Below, piece by piece: positions 60,470 through 64,000 of a stretch of DNA of 64,000 nucleotides (positions within the stretch are counted from its first letter, which is position 1; the number at the start of each line of letters is the position of its first letter). Where the stretch lies: positions 1 to 64,000 of the forward strand of contig JAKLGK010000008.1 in assembly GCA_022710725.1 (NCBI GenBank), in the 5' to 3' direction. The translations under genes and the position numbers were made by a program. This DNA is from Verrucomicrobiota bacterium (GTDB taxonomy: Bacteria; Verrucomicrobiota; Kiritimatiellia; CAIQIC01; JAGNIJ01). The notes beneath the pieces were generated by a model. It saw only the letters and a list, made by a program, of their open reading frames with translations, did not search any database and had not been told where the DNA came from.

Positions 60470-61648
60470 ATGAGTTCAATGGAACAAGTACTGGACATCC
60501 TGCCGGCCGCCCGGAAGGCGGCGGATGACCTGCGCGACCTGCTCCTGGCCAACGCGGTCATGATCGGCGAAATTCCGGCCGCCACCGGGAACGAACAGCG
60601 CCGCGTGGACTTTCTCCTGCAACGGTTCGCGGAGAGCGGCTTGTCGTCCTGCTCTTCCGATGAACGGCGCAACGGGGCGGCCCTCCTGCCCGGGTCGGAC
60701 GGGCGGCGCCATATCCTGCTGGCCACCGGCGCCGACACCGGCGTGCCCGACGACGCGGATCAGACCGTCGAGGTGGAGCCGGACCGCCTTGTCGGCCCGT
60801 TCGTCGTCGATAACAGCATCGCCCTCGCGGTCCTGGCCACGCTGCCGCTCCTGCTGGAGCGCTTGCAGCTCCGGCTGCGATCCCACGTCCTGTTCCTGGC
60901 CGCCGCCCGCAGCCTGGGCCGTGGCAATCTGGACGGATTGAAGTACTTCCTCGCCAACGCCCGGGCGCCAGTCCACTTCGGGCTCTGCCTCGAAAGCGTC
61001 CAGCTCGGCCGCCTGAACCACGCCTGCCTCGGCATGCTCCGCGGGGAAATCGTCTGCCGCCTCCCGGACGATTACAACTGGGCCCAGCACGGCGCCACCG
61101 GCTCCATCATCCCGATGAACGATGTCATCACGCGCATCAACCGCATCCCCGTGCCCCGCCGCCCGTTCACCAGCATCGTGCTCGGCTCGATCCACGGGGG
61201 CATCTCCCACCAGAATATCGCGCGCCAGACCACGCTGGGCTTCGAGGTCCGCAGCGAATCCGCGGACATCCTCCACGAGATCCGGCAGAGGATGGAGGAC
61301 CTCGTCGCCGAGGTCGGCGCCCAGTCGGGCCTGCGCGTCGACCTCGACTTCTTCGCCCGGCGCGAGCCCGGCGGACTCGACATCGGCCACCCGCTGGTCC
61401 GCTGCGGGCGCGCCGTGCTGGAGCGGCTCGGCGTGACGCCGACGACCTACCGGACCACCTCGGGCATGAGCGCCATGGTCGACCGGGGCATCCCGGCCCT
61501 GACCGTGGGCGTCACCACCGGGGAACGGCTGGGCCGGCTGGACGAGTTCGACGAGGCGTGCGCCATCGGGCCCATGGCCGCGGGCCTGGCGCAACTGGTC
61601 GGCATCCTGCTCGCCATGGACGGAGGCCACGCCGATGGACCCGCGTGA
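60470..61648 (+). CDS. M20-peptidase-like protein with missing metal ligands
   Basis: A 392-residue protein with an M20-like layout: catalytic half, inserted dimerisation domain (about 195-290), catalytic half. The first ligand motif (H-x-D) reads ATGADTG, without His. VVDNSIALAV corresponds to the bridging-Asp region. GMSAMVDRGIPALTVGVTTG keeps the shape of the late motif, but the final ligand His is not evident (RLDEFDEACAIG). It is probably not a normal metallopeptidase and may bind a small ligand. It is the first gene of the gpgS unit; its end overlaps gpgS by 14 bases. Confidence 0.75.
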   Translation: MSSMEQVLDILPAARKAADDLRDLLLANAVMIGEIPAATGNEQRRVDFLLQRFAESGLSSCSSDERRNGAALLPGSDGRRHILLATGADTGVPDDADQTVEVEPDRLVGPFVVDNSIALAVLATLPLLLERLQLRLRSHVLFLAAARSLGRGNLDGLKYFLANARAPVHFGLCLESVQLGRLNHACLGMLRGEIVCRLPDDYNWAQHGATGSIIPMNDVITRINRIPVPRRPFTSIVLGSIHGGISHQNIARQTTLGFEVRSESADILHEIRQRMEDLVAEVGAQSGLRVDLDFFARREPGGLDIGHPLVRCGRAVLERLGVTPTTYRTTSGMSAMVDRGIPALTVGVTTGERLGRLDEFDEACAIGPMAAGLAQLVGILLAMDGGHADGPA

Positions 61649-62612
61649 CTGGCTCGCCCGCAACACGTTCCACCACTCGGCCTTCCAGGATCTCCGGCGA
61701 CTGGTCGCGGAGAAGGAGCGGCAGGGCCTGCGCCTCTCGCTGTGCATCCCTACGCTCAACGAGGAGAAAACCATCGGCAAGGAGATCATGCTCCTCCGCG
61801 CGGAGCTGGTCAGCCGGTATCCGCTTTTCGACGAAATCGCCGTGATCGACTCCGGCTCCTCGGACCGGACGCGCGAGGTCGCGGCGGCGTTCGGCGCGGA
61901 CGTCTACGAGTCGGCGGACATCCTGCCGGAGACGGGCACACGGCGCGGCAAGGGCGAAAACCTCTGGAAGGCCATCTACCAGCTCGCGGGGGATATCATC
62001 GTCTACCTGGACGCCGACATAAAGAACATCCGCCCGCACTTTGCCTACGGGCTCGTCGGCCCGCTCATCGAGCGGCCCGAGGTGCGGTACGTCAAGGCCT
62101 TCTACGACCGGCCGCTGGCGGGCGCCGGGGGAACCCGGCCGTCGGGCGGCGGGCGCGTGACCGAGATCCTGATTCGCCCGCTGTTCTCGCTGTTCTTCCC
62201 GGACCTCGCCGCCCTCATCCAGCCGCTGTCCGGCGAGTACGCCGTGCGCCGCGAGACGCTCGAGCGGCTGTCGTTTCCCATCGGGTACGGGGTGGAAACG
62301 GCCCACCTGATGGACGTGTACCGCGCGCACGGGCTCGAGGCCTTCGCGCAAACCGACCTCGACCGGCGGGTGCACCGCAACCAGTCAACGGGGGATCTTG
62401 GCCGCATGGCCTTCGGCATCCTTCAGACCTTCCTCTCCCGGCTCCGGCCCGGCGGGGGCGCGGAGGCCCTCCCGGAACTGCACGCCATGCTCCGCCAGTT
62501 CCAGGCGCGCGACAACGCCTACGAGCTCGTCGAGCACCATATCGTGGAAGAGGAGCGGCCGCCCATGATTGACCTGCCGGCTTACCGGCAGCGGCGGGGC
62601 CTGCCGCCGTGA
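61635..62612 (+). CDS. gpgS: Glucosyl-3-phosphoglycerate synthase
   Basis: A 325-residue GT-A enzyme that transfers glucose from a nucleotide sugar to 3-phosphoglycerate, the first step of glucosylglycerate synthesis. Characteristic runs are LSLCIPTLNEEKTIGKEI, AVIDSGSSDRTREVAA, GKGENLWKAIYQL, the metal motif YLDADIKNI, and GGRVTEILIRPLFSLFFP followed by QPLSGEYAVRRE. The length is normal. It overlaps the M20-like gene by 14 bases and the HAD gene by GTGA, so the three are translated together. Confidence 0.94.
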   Translation: MDPRDWLARNTFHHSAFQDLRRLVAEKERQGLRLSLCIPTLNEEKTIGKEIMLLRAELVSRYPLFDEIAVIDSGSSDRTREVAAAFGADVYESADILPETGTRRGKGENLWKAIYQLAGDIIVYLDADIKNIRPHFAYGLVGPLIERPEVRYVKAFYDRPLAGAGGTRPSGGGRVTEILIRPLFSLFFPDLAALIQPLSGEYAVRRETLERLSFPIGYGVETAHLMDVYRAHGLEAFAQTDLDRRVHRNQSTGDLGRMAFGILQTFLSRLRPGGGAEALPELHAMLRQFQARDNAYELVEHHIVEEERPPMIDLPAYRQRRGLPP

Positions 62613-63496
62613 CCGCCGCCCCCCAGCCGGACGCGCGAATCGAATGGGTGCGGCGCCTCGCCGCGCGCTCGGCGCCGATGGCGCCCCGGCCCGTCGGGAT
62701 CGAGCCCCGTACCCCCGCCTTGCGGGGCATCCGGGCCGTGCTCTTCGATGTCTATGGCACCCTGCTGATCTCCGGCGCCGGCGATATCGGCCTTTCGCTG
62801 GACGCCGTCCGCGCCGACGCCATGGCCGGGGCCTTCGAGGCCGCGGGCCTGGGCCGCCTCGATGACGAGCCCGCCCGGCGCGCCGCGGAACGGTTCGCCG
62901 CCCTCATCCGGCGACGCCACGAGGAGCGGCGCGCGGCGGGCGTCGACCGCCCGGAAGTCGATATCCGGGAAATCTGGCGCGCGCTGCTCCGCGAAATCGG
63001 CGCGGCGCCGAAGGAAGACCAAATCGGACTCCTGGCCATCGAGTACGAGACCCGCGTCAACCCGGCCTGGCCCGTGCCCGGGGCCTTCGAACTCGTGGAG
63101 ACTCTCGCGAAACGGAACCTCGTTCTCGGCCTCGTCTCCAACGCCCAGTTCTATACCCCGCTGCTCATCGAGGCGCTCACCGGCCGCGCGCCGGAAGCCT
63201 GGGGTTTTGCGCGGGACATGTGCGTGTGGTCCTTCGAAGAGGGCGCGGCCAAGCCGTCGCCCGGCCTGTTCCGCGCGGCAGCGGAGCGCCTGCGCCGAAG
63301 CCACGGCCTGGAACCGCGCGCCGCGCTGGTCGTCGGCAACGACGCGGCCAACGACGTCGCTCCCGCCGCCCTGCTGGGATTTCGAACGGCGCTCTTCGCC
63401 GGCGACGCCCGCTCCTACCGGCCGCAGCCCGGCCACGCCCCGCCGGATCTGCTGCTCACCACGCTGCCGCAGATCGCGTCCTGCCTGGCCGATTGA
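62609..63496 (+). CDS. HAD phosphatase, candidate glucosyl-3-phosphoglycerate phosphatase
   Basis: A 295-residue HAD protein from the GTG at 62609. About 40 extra N-terminal residues precede motif I, VLFDVYGTLLISGAG (Asp at the start; the second position of D-x-D is Tyr-Gly context, D-V-Y). Motif II is VSNAQF, motif III Lys in AAKPSPGLF, motif IV VVGNDAANDVAPAALLG. Its start overlaps the gpgS stop. It most likely removes the phosphate from glucosyl-3-phosphoglycerate; the known GpgP of mycobacteria is of another fold, so this is inference from position. Confidence 0.82.
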   Translation: MTAAPQPDARIEWVRRLAARSAPMAPRPVGIEPRTPALRGIRAVLFDVYGTLLISGAGDIGLSLDAVRADAMAGAFEAAGLGRLDDEPARRAAERFAALIRRRHEERRAAGVDRPEVDIREIWRALLREIGAAPKEDQIGLLAIEYETRVNPAWPVPGAFELVETLAKRNLVLGLVSNAQFYTPLLIEALTGRAPEAWGFARDMCVWSFEEGAAKPSPGLFRAAAERLRRSHGLEPRAALVVGNDAANDVAPAALLGFRTALFAGDARSYRPQPGHAPPDLLLTTLPQIASCLAD

Positions 63497-63575
63497 TTCC
63501 AGATCCGGGATCCCGGCGGCCGGACCCGGTTGACGGGCCAAGGGACGACGGGTACGCTCCCTGTCCTGAAACGCC

Positions 63576-64000
63576 ATGTCCGAACTGAAAACATACCAGA
63601 TCCGCTGCCCGCGCTGCCGGCAGGAGCAGCCGGCGGGGCTCTACGAGTCCATCAACGTCAAGACCGATCCCGACCTGCGGCAGAAGCTCATGGCCAACGC
63701 GATCAACGTGGTCCGCTGCGAGGGCTGCGAGCTGTCGTTCCGCGTGGACAAACCGCTGCTCTACCACGACCCGTCGCGGCGCATCATGATCTACCTGGTC
63801 CCCATGGCCGACGACGCCGTCGAGAACAGCGAGCGCCTGTTTGCCCAGCTGCTGATGAACCTCGAAAACGTCCTGCCCGCCGAGGTCCGGCCCCCGACGA
63901 TCGGGCTCGTTTTCAACCGCACCGAGCTCGTTGAACGCATCTTCCTGCTGGAGGCCGGGCTCAATGAGCGGATCATCGAGTACCTGAAATACCTGCTCTT
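63576..64000 (+). CDS. CpXC domain protein (partial, runs off right edge)
   Basis: The first 141 codons of a CpXC protein. The domain opens with IRCPRCRQEQPAGLYESINV and closes with VVRCEGCELSFRVDKPLLYHD, giving the two Cys pairs that suggest zinc binding. The family is of unknown function. The ATG at 63576 lies 79 bases after the HAD gene, with no clear ribosome site. The frame is open to the window edge. Confidence 0.85.
   Translation, partial: MSELKTYQIRCPRCRQEQPAGLYESINVKTDPDLRQKLMANAINVVRCEGCELSFRVDKPLLYHDPSRRIMIYLVPMADDAVENSERLFAQLLMNLENVLPAEVRPPTIGLVFNRTELVERIFLLEAGLNERIIEYLKYLL

Overview
The window looks like a chromosomal stretch from a high-GC, probably anaerobic bacterium. I favour the PVC superphylum (Kiritimatiellota or a relative). 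This is inference from gene content: Rnf, indolepyruvate ferredoxin oxidoreductase, an energy-converting-hydrogenase-related complex, many PAS sensors and glucosylglycerate genes. No rRNA gene is present to settle it. Most of the window is visibly very GC-rich. The first 3.4 kb and the mnmE-mnmG region (about 14.8-18 kb) are clearly less so.

Layout. (1) 1-5008 is a mobile integron end: a long integron integrase on the + strand, a candidate attI, and cassettes on the - strand. Two folded attC sites separate them, and each cassette's first bases are complementary to the R'' box of its own attC. (2) 4963-8763 holds a macrodomain protein, a Mut7-C protein, two intergenic palindromic 'cloverleaf' elements, a glycosyltransferase and a DUF3943 protein. 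(3) 8813-14773 is housekeeping and signalling: rpsB-tsf with a clear promoter, a HAD phosphatase, a LysE exporter, a PAS protein without an ATPase domain, and an ECF sigma / anti-sigma pair. (4) 14954-19989 holds mnmG, mnmE and gltX. mnmG carries two perfect parS sites inside an in-frame insertion. (5) 20015-33940 is a 14-kb sensory block: one NtrC-type regulator followed by five membrane sensors in one direction. A candidate sigma-54 promoter and a palindromic upstream activator site lie between regulator and sensors. Two sensors are hybrid kinases. Three have no kinase domain but share one C-terminal helical motif.

(6) 34095-40047 has a HEAT-repeat protein coupled to a metzincin-like protease, then iorA (without the usual C-terminal ferredoxin domain), a GYD protein, iorB and hisF. 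(7) 40201-48132 is an operon starting with an HTH-EIIA fusion and encoding a hydrogenase-4-like membrane complex whose large subunit lacks the nickel cysteines, i.e. an Ehr-type complex. (8) 48354-55371 encodes a complete Rnf complex in the order C-D-G-E-A-B, preceded by a small RseC-like protein and followed by a decayed glutamate-synthase-like fragment and an M23 peptidase. (9) 55550-57231 has a stand-alone receiver, hpt and an RGG-tailed NYN-like protein. (10) 57345-64000 is a glucosylglycerate gene cluster (GT4, GH13_18 phosphorylase, degenerate M20 protein, GpgS, HAD phosphatase), followed by a CpXC protein cut by the window edge.

How they fit: Ior makes reduced ferredoxin from aryl-pyruvates, and Rnf and the Ehr-like complex are the ion-pumping partners for low-potential electrons, so regions 6-8 form a ferredoxin-centred energy module. 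The glucosylglycerate cluster likely makes and recycles a compatible solute. The sensor block appears wired to sigma-54 transcription of its own operon.
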